Part shown: positions 17,881 to 26,414 of the stretch, piece after piece
How the letters are laid out: each line of letters begins with the position of its first letter
Position numbering within the stretch: position 1 is the first letter of the stretch
Assembly (NCBI GenBank): GCA_002395775.1
Contig: DGUV01000056.1
Location: forward strand, 55,744 to 119,743
Direction of reading: 5' to 3'
Source of the DNA: Prevotellaceae bacterium UBA4301
GTDB lineage: Bacteria > Bacteroidota > Bacteroidia > Bacteroidales > Bacteroidaceae
DNA length: 64,000 nucleotides
Position numbers and translations under genes: made by a program
Notes under the pieces: generated by a model
Told to the model about the DNA's origin: nothing
Databases searched by the model: none
The model's input: only the letters and a program-made list of their open reading frames with translations

Positions 17881-19695
17881 ATGAATACAAAGAGATTTTC
17901 TAAGATTATAGCCGCCGTAGCGCTGGCCGGAGCATCCCTGCTCTGGTCGGCCTGCACGGACACATGGGACAATCACTATGATGTGACCGAGGGCGGTATG
18001 GCCGATCAGCCTACTTTGCTTGAGAGCATCAAGGCTGATGCCAACCTCAGCAATTTCCTGCATGTCATCGAGGCCATCAGTGCCAGTCAGACACTTGACT
18101 CACCCGAGCAGCTCACAGTGTGGGCTCCCAAGGGTCTCACTTCGGCACAGGCCGACAGTGTGATTGCCGTATTTGAGGCCGATAAGGCCGCAGGCCTGAA
18201 GTGGGAGGACAACAAGGCCGTCACCCAGTTCTTCCAGAACCATGTGGCTCTGTATGCCCGCACCATCTCGTCGCTCACCAACGATACCGTTGCCATGCTC
18301 AACCGGAAGTACATGCACCTCATCGGTACCAGTGCCTCTTCGGGTTCACTCGACAGCAATCCCTTCAATGAGGCTGTCATCTGCAGCAACGGCATTCTTT
18401 ACAAGACGCAGAACGTGCAGTCCTTCTTCCCCAACGTTCGTGAGTTCGTGGAGAAGACTACAGACCTCGACAGTCTGGCTGCATTGGTGAAGTCCTACGA
18501 CGAGTATGAACTGGATGAGAACTCCTCCGTGGCAGGTGGTATTGAGGATGGTAAGACCGTCTATCTCGACTCTGTTACCGTGCTCTCCAACACCCTGCTC
18601 AACCGCTATGGCTTCATTCAGCGTGAGGACAGTGTCTATTCTTTGGTTGCTCCCACCAACGAAGTTTGGACGAAGCTCTATGACCAGTACAAGAACTACT
18701 TTGTCTATGACCCCACGGTGGCTCATGCCGATTCGCTCACTGATGCCAACACGAAGACGGCCATCATCCAGGGTCGCTTCTTCAATACGAGCATCGAGAA
18801 CAAGTACAACCGTAATCCCGAGGATTCGCTGACCAACACACGCTACTATGAGCGTCAGGCCCACAATCCCCGCACGAATGTCTATTACAAGCCTTTTGCT
18901 TCCGATGGTATCCTTAATGGGCTGGAGCGCGTCGAATGCTCCAATGGTTATGTCTATATCGACAACCGTGGAGTCATCAACCCCCACACCACCTTCCTGA
19001 ACCGTGCCGATTATGAGGCCTATCAGGCTCGCTATTATGAAATACCCAAGGACGCAAGTAATGAAGACAAGATGAATGTCTCGTTGGGTCAGTACGTCAT
19101 CTATGATTCTGACACCACCTACAACATCACGAAGAGCTTCTACTATGCTCAGGTCACCGCAAAGCAGCCTTCGGCTCACACCGAACTGACCTACACGTTG
19201 CCAAACACCCTCTCAGGTGTGTACTACAACATCTACATCGTGACCATGCCCGACAATTACTATGGGCTGCCCTGCTGGTTCCAGGTAAAGCACAGCGAGA
19301 TTAATGATCGCGGCAACTTCCCCACGGCACAGAACTGGGTTAATCCCCATCCTGTGACACCTGTTGACTCCATTGAGTGGACAGGCGTTCTGGCCAAGCA
19401 GAGCAACTACAACCGTTGCTTCGCTGCCACTCCCGAGAAGGTAGATACTATTCTGATCCAGTCCTGTGTTCAGTTCAACTACTCTGGCTCAGGCTTGAAC
19501 GATGGCGTTGTGAAACTCAACATCAGTTCGTTTGGTCCGTCAAGTGCCAGCTATCGTGAGAAGGTTTACACGCGTACCCTCCGTCTGGGCGAAATCATTC
19601 TCATTCCCTTCGAAACCAAGGAAGAGGCTGAGGCTGCCGCCGACGATTTGGATGCGTTCAACGATGAATTACTGGAAGCTAAAAAGGAAAACTAA
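17881..19695 (+). CDS. Fasciclin (FAS1) domain lipoprotein, FAS1-C
   Basis: Predicted surface lipoprotein of 604 aa. An in-frame TTG at 17872 could extend it, but the ATG at 17881 gives a clean signal peptide with lipobox Cys25 (LWSAC). One FAS1 domain starts at about residue 45 (LLESIKADANLSNFLHVIEA, then LTVWAPKGLT). A second shows YSLVAPTNEVWTKLY near 260. The C-terminal third is a predicted beta-rich domain with an acidic, Ala/Glu-rich tail. It ends six bases before the second SusC, so it is probably the dedicated partner of that pair. Function unknown beyond a surface-binding role inferred from the fold. Confidence 0.83.
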   Translation: MNTKRFSKIIAAVALAGASLLWSACTDTWDNHYDVTEGGMADQPTLLESIKADANLSNFLHVIEAISASQTLDSPEQLTVWAPKGLTSAQADSVIAVFEADKAAGLKWEDNKAVTQFFQNHVALYARTISSLTNDTVAMLNRKYMHLIGTSASSGSLDSNPFNEAVICSNGILYKTQNVQSFFPNVREFVEKTTDLDSLAALVKSYDEYELDENSSVAGGIEDGKTVYLDSVTVLSNTLLNRYGFIQREDSVYSLVAPTNEVWTKLYDQYKNYFVYDPTVAHADSLTDANTKTAIIQGRFFNTSIENKYNRNPEDSLTNTRYYERQAHNPRTNVYYKPFASDGILNGLERVECSNGYVYIDNRGVINPHTTFLNRADYEAYQARYYEIPKDASNEDKMNVSLGQYVIYDSDTTYNITKSFYYAQVTAKQPSAHTELTYTLPNTLSGVYYNIYIVTMPDNYYGLPCWFQVKHSEINDRGNFPTAQNWVNPHPVTPVDSIEWTGVLAKQSNYNRCFAATPEKVDTILIQSCVQFNYSGSGLNDGVVKLNISSFGPSSASYREKVYTRTLRLGEIILIPFETKEEAEAAADDLDAFNDELLEAKKEN

Positions 19696-19701
19696 AAAGC
19701 T

Positions 19702-22700
19702 ATGAAAAAGTTCAATATATTCTGTCTCGCTTTCTTGATGGTTACTCCCCTGAGTCTCTCAGCTCAGACCGACGATGAGGAGGCCGTCGAAGAAGAGCCT
19801 GCGACTGTGATTCAGATTCGCAAGACAAAGAAGCAGGAACCCACACGTACCATCAGTGGCCGCGTAGTAAGCCAGGTGGGCCACGAGCCACTGGTGGGTG
19901 TGCTGGTGCAGTCCATTGCGGGTGAAGGTTATTCAACGCTGACCGAGGAAGACGGCACCTTCTCGATGGAGGTACCTCTTTATAGCAGTGCCGTCACAGT
20001 GACCATCCCTGGTTACAACATGGTTCGCGTGGGCCTCAACAAGTCTGGCAAGTTGCGTGACATTGTCATGCAGAACGAGGCTGCCCGTGCCCTCTATGGA
20101 GCCGACGACAACATCAAGAACAATGTCAGCACCGGTTCGATTGAATTCACTCCCGCTCGCAACATCACCTCCGAAATCGGTAACCAGCTGGCCGCCAATG
20201 TCCACACCATTGCTCGCAGTGGTGCCTTGGCTGTCGGCAACTACATGAACATCGGTGGTGTCAACTCCCTGCAGAGCAACTCTCAGCCTCTGGTAGTCAT
20301 CGACGGTGTGCTCATCGACCAGCAATACGGTCGTCAGATGATTCATACCGGTTACTACAACGATGTGCTCACCAACATCAATCCCAGTGATGTCGAGAGC
20401 GTAGAGGTCATGAGCAACGGAACGTCGCTCTATGGCGCCAAGGGTGCCAATGGCGTAATCTTCATCAAGACCAAGCGCAACACCTCACAGGCCACACGCA
20501 TCGAGGCCAGTGTGAACATGGGCATTGAACTGCTGCCTAAGATGTACGACGTCATGAACGGCAGCCAGTACAAGACCTATGCTTCGGGATTGCTTGAGAG
20601 CACAGGCACACGTGCCACCACGTTCAAGTTCCTCAATGCCGACCCCACCTACTACTGGTACAACAAGTACAACAACAACACCGATTGGGCCGACCACCTC
20701 TACTCCGAGGCTCTTACCCAGAACTATGCACTCTCCGTGCAGGGTGGTGGTGACATTGCCAACTACATGCTCTCTGTGGGCTACACCAAGGATAACAGCG
20801 TGCTCGACGAGAACAATTTCAATCGTCTGAACATCCGCTTCAACACCGACATCGAAATCACCAAGGCCCTGTCCATGCGCTTCGATGCCACCTACACCAA
20901 CCAGACGCGCAAGCTGATGGACATTGGTGCTCCCGAGACCTACGATGAGAAGTCCATCACTTCCACCTCGTTCCTCGCCATGGCCAAGAGCCCCATGCTC
21001 AGCCCCTATTCGTTCGTGGGCGACTGGGCCAACCGTCGTGGTTACATCAATTCCAGTCACTTGGACATCGACGATGAGGATTACCTCAATGAGGTTTCCA
21101 CCCTCAGCCGTGCCAACTACCGTCTGGCCAATCCCGTAGCCATCAACAAGTACGGTAAGGCAGAGAACAAGAACTACTTCGACAACTCTTATGTCAACCT
21201 CGTTGTCACACCCAAGTATCAGGTCAACAAGCACCTTTTCCTCTCCACTATGTTCAGCTACACTTCGCTCAACACCAACGAGAAGTACTATGTGCCCCTC
21301 AATGGCGTTCCCAGCTACTATGTGGCTTCTCTGCAGAACATCATGGAGAACGAGATTGGTTCGCAATACGGCAAGCAAAACACCGTGAACAGCGACACCA
21401 AGATTGACTGGCGCAACTCCTACAAGGGTCACAACATCCACCTGCAAGGCGGATTCCGCTACATCAACGAGAGCTATTCAATCAACACTCAGCACGGTTA
21501 CAACACTGGTAACGACAAGACCCCCTTCATCAACAACACCAGCAACAAGACCTCTGATGGTACCAACAACAAGTGGGCCACCATCACCTGGTACGGTCAG
21601 GCACAGTATAACTATGCCAACCGTTACTATCTGGAGGGCGACCTGGCCATCGAGTCCAACTCTCAGTTCGGACGCGATGCCAAGAGCGGCTTCAAACTGG
21701 GTGGCGTAGTCTGGGGCGTCTTCCCCAGTCTGCAGGCCGGATGGGTAGTCACCAACGAGAAGTTCTTCGATGTCAAGGGCATCGACTACCTGAAACTTAC
21801 TGCAGGCTTCGGCATGAGCGGTAACGACAACTTCTCCTACGACTCCTCGCGCAGCTACTTCACCAGCAAGCTCTTCCTCAACAAGGTTTCGGGCATCTCG
21901 CTGGCCAACATCGGCAACACCGAGCTCCAGTGGGAGACCACCAAGCGTTTCAATGCCGGCATCGAGTTCCGTGGCATCAACAACCGTCTGGGCATCAACT
22001 TCAATTATTTCCACTCCTGGACCGACCATCTCCTGACACTTCAGGAACTGGGCTTCGTCAGCGGTCTCGACTACAACTGGAGCAACGGAGGTTCTCTGAA
22101 GAATCAGGGCTTCGATGTCACCATCAATGCCCACCTGCTCTCCCGCAAGAACTGGAACTGGAGCGTCGGCGCATCGCTGGGTCACTATGTCAACGAACTC
22201 ACTTCGTTGCCCGACAATCAGCCCTATCTCGACACGCAGGTGCTCGGCGCCACTGTTCGCAGTCAGATTGGTGGTAGCATCAACACCTTCTATGGCTATC
22301 GCACCAATGGCGTCTTCTCCACCAGTGAACAGGCTGCAGCCGCAGGTCTCTACATTCAGGACGAGACCGGTGCAAAGACCTACTTCGGTGCTGGTGACAT
22401 CCGCTTCATTGACCAGAATGGCGACGGCCTGATTTCCGATGCCGACCGCACCGTCATCGGCGATGCCACCCCCGACATCTATGGTAATCTCTTCACTTCC
22501 CTCTCTTGGAAGAACCTGACGCTCGATGTCAAGTTCAACTACAGCCTCGGCAACGACGTCTATAACTACATGCGTCAGCAGCTCGAGAGCGGAAGCCGCT
22601 TCATGAACCAGACCACTGCAATGCTCAACCGCTGGACCAACGAAGGTCAGCAGACCGACGTTCCCCGTGCCACCTATGCCGACCCCATGGGCAACTCCCG

Positions 22701-22959
22701 CTTCAGCGACCGCTGGATTGAGGATGGCAGCTATCTGCGTCTCAAGACCCTCACCCTCAGCTACAAGTTGCCCATCAACAACACCTACATTCAGGGCATC
22801 ACCATCTGGGGCCAGGCCAACAATCTGTGGACTGTCACCAAGTATCTGGGCACCGATCCCGAATTCTCAATGGCCAACAGCGTCTTGGCACAGGGCATCG
22901 ACCGTGGTCTGCTCTCGCAGGGACGCAACTTCCATCTGGGTGTGAAGATCAACTTGTAA
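19702..22959 (+). CDS. SusC/RagA-family TonB-linked outer membrane protein (second pair)
   Basis: Second TonB-dependent import channel of the operon, 1085 aa. After the signal peptide (to about 22) comes an acidic then basic linker (DDEEAVEEEP, then IRKTKKQEP). The carboxypeptidase-regulatory-like domain (TISGRVVSQVGHEPLVGV) and the plug (VNSLQSNSQPLVVIDGVLID; VMSNGTSLYGAKGANGVIFIKTKR) follow. The plug sequence differs strongly from the first SusC, so this is not a recent tandem copy. No STN domain. The charged linker before the plug is uncommon and might hold a TonB-contact segment, which is an inference. Confidence 0.95.
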   Translation: MKKFNIFCLAFLMVTPLSLSAQTDDEEAVEEEPATVIQIRKTKKQEPTRTISGRVVSQVGHEPLVGVLVQSIAGEGYSTLTEEDGTFSMEVPLYSSAVTVTIPGYNMVRVGLNKSGKLRDIVMQNEAARALYGADDNIKNNVSTGSIEFTPARNITSEIGNQLAANVHTIARSGALAVGNYMNIGGVNSLQSNSQPLVVIDGVLIDQQYGRQMIHTGYYNDVLTNINPSDVESVEVMSNGTSLYGAKGANGVIFIKTKRNTSQATRIEASVNMGIELLPKMYDVMNGSQYKTYASGLLESTGTRATTFKFLNADPTYYWYNKYNNNTDWADHLYSEALTQNYALSVQGGGDIANYMLSVGYTKDNSVLDENNFNRLNIRFNTDIEITKALSMRFDATYTNQTRKLMDIGAPETYDEKSITSTSFLAMAKSPMLSPYSFVGDWANRRGYINSSHLDIDDEDYLNEVSTLSRANYRLANPVAINKYGKAENKNYFDNSYVNLVVTPKYQVNKHLFLSTMFSYTSLNTNEKYYVPLNGVPSYYVASLQNIMENEIGSQYGKQNTVNSDTKIDWRNSYKGHNIHLQGGFRYINESYSINTQHGYNTGNDKTPFINNTSNKTSDGTNNKWATITWYGQAQYNYANRYYLEGDLAIESNSQFGRDAKSGFKLGGVVWGVFPSLQAGWVVTNEKFFDVKGIDYLKLTAGFGMSGNDNFSYDSSRSYFTSKLFLNKVSGISLANIGNTELQWETTKRFNAGIEFRGINNRLGINFNYFHSWTDHLLTLQELGFVSGLDYNWSNGGSLKNQGFDVTINAHLLSRKNWNWSVGASLGHYVNELTSLPDNQPYLDTQVLGATVRSQIGGSINTFYGYRTNGVFSTSEQAAAAGLYIQDETGAKTYFGAGDIRFIDQNGDGLISDADRTVIGDATPDIYGNLFTSLSWKNLTLDVKFNYSLGNDVYNYMRQQLESGSRFMNQTTAMLNRWTNEGQQTDVPRATYADPMGNSRFSDRWIEDGSYLRLKTLTLSYKLPINNTYIQGITIWGQANNLWTVTKYLGTDPEFSMANSVLAQGIDRGLLSQGRNFHLGVKINL

Positions 22960-22989
22960 TGCATAATGGATAATTGAAAATTGACAATT

Positions 22990-25191
22990 ATGAAGAAATA
23001 CATTTTATCCTTGGCCATCATCGGCGTCTTCGCTGGTATGACGACCTCCTGTGAAGACATGCTCGACAAGGGAAACGAATATGTCATCTATGCCGATGAC
23101 CATCTCATTTCCGACCCTGCCGACACCGTTACTTCCGTCATGGGCATTCTCAACAAGCTGCAGGGCATAGCCATTCGCAACAACCTCTTTGGTGAACTCC
23201 GTGCCGACCTGGTCAATGTGCGCGACAATGCCACCATCGACCTCAAGGACATTGCTGCCAATCAGGTTGACGACGACAATGCCTACAATGTTCCCCGCGA
23301 CTATTATGCCGTCATCAACAATTGCAACTATTTCCTGGCCAATGCCGACTCTCTGGCAGGCAATACGGGCCGAAACGAGCGCTATTTCACTGCAGAGATA
23401 GCTCAGGTCCACAGCATTCGCGCCTGGACCTACCTCCAGCTCGTACTGCTCTACGGTCGTGTGCCCTTCGTTACCGACCCCGTCCTCACCAAGATTGAGT
23501 CCGATGCCCAGTACCCCATGTACGACATCCGGCAGGTTTGCGATTATTTCATTAAGGACCTCAAGCCCTACTACGGCCGCAGTTATCCCGACTATCAGAG
23601 CATCGAGAGCATCGATCCTCAGATGTGCTTCTTCCCCACTCAGGTAGTCATGGGCGACCTCTACCTCTGGCTCGCAGCCATTGGCCACGACCAGGAAGCA
23701 GCCCGTCAGGCAGCTAAGGCCTATTATGACTACATCGTTTGGGATCTCAGCGGAAAAAGTCGTTTGCGCACGGGGAGCCAGCGTGTCTATTGGGCTCCCA
23801 ACACGCTTTACACCAACGATTTCATGTCTCCCTCTGGCTCGCTTCGCTACAATCCTGCACAGGCGTGGGGGGCAGAAGCCAGCGATGCCATCACGGCCAT
23901 TCCCATGGACTCCCTCTCGGCCGACGGTTACTTCAACAAACTGCGCGACCTCTACAACACCTCTCGTGACGACGATTTCGTAGAAGCCTCCATCGAGCCC
24001 TCCGATGCCTTGCGCGAACTCTCTCAGGCTCAGACCTACGTTGGCTACGATTCGCAGAACCAAGAGGTTGTCGTCACTGCCGACAAGTTCACCGACGAAC
24101 AGCTCAAGCGAGGCTATCTTGGCGACCTACGCTATCAGGAAAACTATTCTGAGTCCACCATGAAGTGGAATGCTCAGGAGGTTGATTATCAGAGCATCTC
24201 GAAGCACAATTTCCAGCACATTGGCATCTATCGTGCCTCGCAGCTCTATCTGCGTCTGGCCGAAGCCCTCAACTATGCCGGATACCCCCGCTTCGCCCGT
24301 CAGATTCTCACCATGGGTCTTTCGAACAATGTCATCCAGTATGAGGTGCAGCCCTACTATCTCTCTGCTGCCGACAGCACGTTCCTCGCGTACTTCGACT
24401 TCAACAACGACTACTTCCTTCCCTATGCCAGCAACTATGCACCCAAGCGCAACCAGTGGGGAGTAGTCACCGGCTACACGACCCAGCCTCGTAGCCTTCA
24501 GGATGTCAACATGTGGGGCATCCATGCCCGTGGTTGCGGTCTGCCCTTCCTGCTCGACGACTATGCTCCCCTCTCGGTGGTTGATAGCACCGCCTATCCC
24601 GTCGAACTTGAGGAGAACATCGGCCTCCAGCCCTTGCGCACCGACTATGAGTTCCCCGCCACTCCGCGCGTTGTCTCCAAGCCCTCAACCTGGGATCTCT
24701 ATCCCAACGAGGTTGTCGATGAGGCCACCTACAAGACCATCAATCCCAAGGCCCTCTCGGCTGCTTATGCTCGCTATGTCAACAACGACTCTGTAGGCAA
24801 GTACAATACCTACATCACCGAGACCCTTCCCGTCTATCAGGCACAGACCGACTCCGTCGAAGCCGTCTTCCAGGCCGACCTCGAGGCCTATCAGGCTCGC
24901 TTCGACGAGTTCATGGTGGCCTACAATGAATGGCGCCTCCAGGCCTACAGCGAGCCCAGTTTCGTTACCAGTGAGCAAGCCACGGTGGACAAGGCCATCC
25001 TCGACGAGCAGGCCCTTGAGCTGGTCTATGAAGGCAACCGCTTCTACGACCTCATGCGTCACGCCTATTGGAACAACGACAATTCCATCCTTTCCGATGC
25101 CGTCAGCAAGCGCGACCCCAGTGTGGGCAGCCGTCTCGCCGACCGCAACAACTGGTTCATCTCTTGGAAGGGTAAGATAGGCATCAAGTAG
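22990..25191 (+). CDS. RagB/SusD-family lipoprotein with C-terminal helical insert (second pair)
   Basis: Lid of the second SusC channel, 733 aa, longer than most SusD proteins. The ATG at 22990 is preferred to the TTG at 22981, because the latter lies in an AT-rich intergenic repeat. Lipobox Cys21 (MTTSC). SusD signs include VHSIRAWTYLQLVLLYGRVPF near 145 and the closing block LELVYEGNRFYDLMRHAYW near 678. Between about 578 and 657 sits a long helix-rich stretch (VYQAQTDSVEAVFQADLEAY and similar) that the first SusD lacks. It might contact the FAS1 partner. Last gene of the operon, followed by a strong terminator. Confidence 0.93.
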   Translation: MKKYILSLAIIGVFAGMTTSCEDMLDKGNEYVIYADDHLISDPADTVTSVMGILNKLQGIAIRNNLFGELRADLVNVRDNATIDLKDIAANQVDDDNAYNVPRDYYAVINNCNYFLANADSLAGNTGRNERYFTAEIAQVHSIRAWTYLQLVLLYGRVPFVTDPVLTKIESDAQYPMYDIRQVCDYFIKDLKPYYGRSYPDYQSIESIDPQMCFFPTQVVMGDLYLWLAAIGHDQEAARQAAKAYYDYIVWDLSGKSRLRTGSQRVYWAPNTLYTNDFMSPSGSLRYNPAQAWGAEASDAITAIPMDSLSADGYFNKLRDLYNTSRDDDFVEASIEPSDALRELSQAQTYVGYDSQNQEVVVTADKFTDEQLKRGYLGDLRYQENYSESTMKWNAQEVDYQSISKHNFQHIGIYRASQLYLRLAEALNYAGYPRFARQILTMGLSNNVIQYEVQPYYLSAADSTFLAYFDFNNDYFLPYASNYAPKRNQWGVVTGYTTQPRSLQDVNMWGIHARGCGLPFLLDDYAPLSVVDSTAYPVELEENIGLQPLRTDYEFPATPRVVSKPSTWDLYPNEVVDEATYKTINPKALSAAYARYVNNDSVGKYNTYITETLPVYQAQTDSVEAVFQADLEAYQARFDEFMVAYNEWRLQAYSEPSFVTSEQATVDKAILDEQALELVYEGNRFYDLMRHAYWNNDNSILSDAVSKRDPSVGSRLADRNNWFISWKGKIGIK

Positions 25192-25220
25192 CCTTTGCGC
25201 TCATTATTCCCTTGAATAAG

Positions 25221-25252
25221 AAATCCCCAGCCTTTTGGTTGGGGATTTTTTT
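25221..25252 (+). terminator. Terminator of the FAS1/SusCD operon
   Basis: An 11-bp stem AATCCCCAGCC/GGTTGGGGATT (25222-25232 with 25237-25247, one G-T pair) with a TTTT loop is followed by a T run to 25252. Confidence 0.9.
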
Positions 25253-25357
25253 ATTCTCACTCACAGTCGTGGTAAGTCCGACGAATGCCAGTGTCTGATG
25301 CAAATTCCATCGCTATATTTCGAAGACTCAGTTGCGGGCGCTTCTGTTGAAGGGTTC

Positions 25358-25490
25358 CCAATCATCGTAAATTTACTTGCCAATCATCGACCGATGATTG
25401 GTACAATGATTAGCCCATCATTGGTAAGTAAATTCGTGATGATTGGTAAGTAAATTCGTGATGATTGGGAAATGATTTTGTGATGATTGG
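25358..25490. repeat. Direct and inverted copies of a 22-bp unit
   Basis: Two exact tandem copies of a 22-bp unit (TAAGTAAATTCGTGATGATTGG) at 25425-25446 and 25447-25468 are followed by a diverged third copy at 25469-25490. An inverted copy starts at 25358. Between them CCAATCATCG and CGATGATTGG (25380-25389, 25392-25401) form a perfect 10-bp palindrome with a 2-base spacer. The cluster fills the gap between convergent genes and ends two bases before the stop codon of the esterase. Confidence 0.9.
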
Positions 25491-25492
25491 AA

Positions 25493-26149
25493 TCAGTTGG
25501 GTGTTGATGCTTTCCCCATCAGTTTCACGACAAAAGGCTCGGCCCAGGAAAGCATGAGCTGGTGGCCTTCGGCATTGAGGTGGGCATGGTCGTCGGGAGC
25601 CTGGAAGTATTGGCGACGGAAGTCGGCATCTTCCACGCGAATGGGGCTGCGGCGGGTGTCGAGCACGGGGATGTGGTGGCGCCGGCAGACCTTGTGGATG
25701 ACCTTGATGACGGACTTGAAGCCAGGACGATTGACGTGCCAGGGGGTGACGAACCCAATGGCGGCATGGGGATATTTCTCACGCAGACGGTGGCAAAGGA
25801 GGTCGAGGCTGTCGCGGAACAACTGCAGGGAGTCGCGGCTGTGTCCGATGAGGGTGGCGTCGTTGTGACCTGCAATGACGAGTACCACATTGGCCGTGTC
25901 GTTCATCTGCCGATAGCGCTCGACGATGCGTGCACCGAAACGCTGACGGTCCCAGGCTATGGAACTGCCGTTGCGCCCGTAGTTGCGATACTGCCAACCA
26001 TGGCGCTGGGCCAACTGGGCATGCCAGGCCTCGGCCTGGGGACGACGGTGGTTGGCCACATAGCTGTCGCCAATGACGTTGATGGTTTGTGCAGCAAGGG
26101 CTTGACACAGCAGGAGTGTGCCAAGCAGGGTGGAGAGGCAGCGTCGCAT
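25493..26149 (-). CDS. SGNH/GDSL-family hydrolase, secreted
   Basis: Predicted exported esterase or acyl hydrolase of 218 aa. Signal peptide about 1-20 (cleavage after ALAAQ region, no lipobox). All four SGNH blocks are present: GDSY with the nucleophile Ser29, GRNGS (Gly), AGHND (Asn, near 100), and DDHAHLN near 188 supplying the Asp-x-x-His pair. The substrate (sugar acetyl ester, lipid or other) cannot be told. It lies three bases from the small membrane protein gene upstream, so the two are probably co-transcribed. Confidence 0.85.
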   Translation of the reverse strand: MRRCLSTLLGTLLLCQALAAQTINVIGDSYVANHRRPQAEAWHAQLAQRHGWQYRNYGRNGSSIAWDRQRFGARIVERYRQMNDTANVVLVIAGHNDATLIGHSRDSLQLFRDSLDLLCHRLREKYPHAAIGFVTPWHVNRPGFKSVIKVIHKVCRRHHIPVLDTRRSPIRVEDADFRRQYFQAPDDHAHLNAEGHQLMLSWAEPFVVKLMGKASTPN

Positions 26150-26152
26150 GGT

Positions 26153-26398
26153 TTACTTCAGTTTCTTGAATAGCCAGAGGACGATGGCTGCGCCGATGGT
26201 GGCGGTGATGACTGAGCCGATGAGCCCTGTGCCGGCTTCGATGCCCAGGAGCGAGAAGAGCCATCCGCCAACGGCGGCGCCTACGATGCCGAGAAAGAGG
26301 TCGACGAGCCAGCCGTTGCCTTTTCCACTTGTCAACTTGGAGGCGATGAAGCCTGCCACAACGCCTATGATGAGGCTGAGAATGATACCGTGGTTCAT
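26153..26398 (-). CDS. GlsB/YeaQ/YmgE-family small membrane protein
   Basis: An 81-aa inner-membrane protein with three hydrophobic segments (about 3-20, 32-50 and 58-76) and the family's glycine pattern: GVVAGFIAS, LFLGIVGAAVGGWL, and IGSVITATIGAAIVLWL. The family was named transglycosylase-associated, but its members are best known as stress-induced proteins of unclear biochemical role. The gene is 17 bp downstream of sprA and may be read with it. Confidence 0.9.
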   Translation of the reverse strand: MNHGIILSLIIGVVAGFIASKLTSGKGNGWLVDLFLGIVGAAVGGWLFSLLGIEAGTGLIGSVITATIGAAIVLWLFKKLK

Positions 26399-26414
26399 AG
26401 TGTTATAATTTGTT

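Noticed and set aside
7613..25191. Polysaccharide utilization locus in the strict sense
   Set aside because: No glycoside hydrolase, lyase, esterase or SusR-like gene lies in the operon; the SGNH gene is convergent and behind a terminator.
25425..25490. CRISPR array or phage attachment site
   Set aside because: The 22-bp units are directly tandem without spacers, and no integrase is present.
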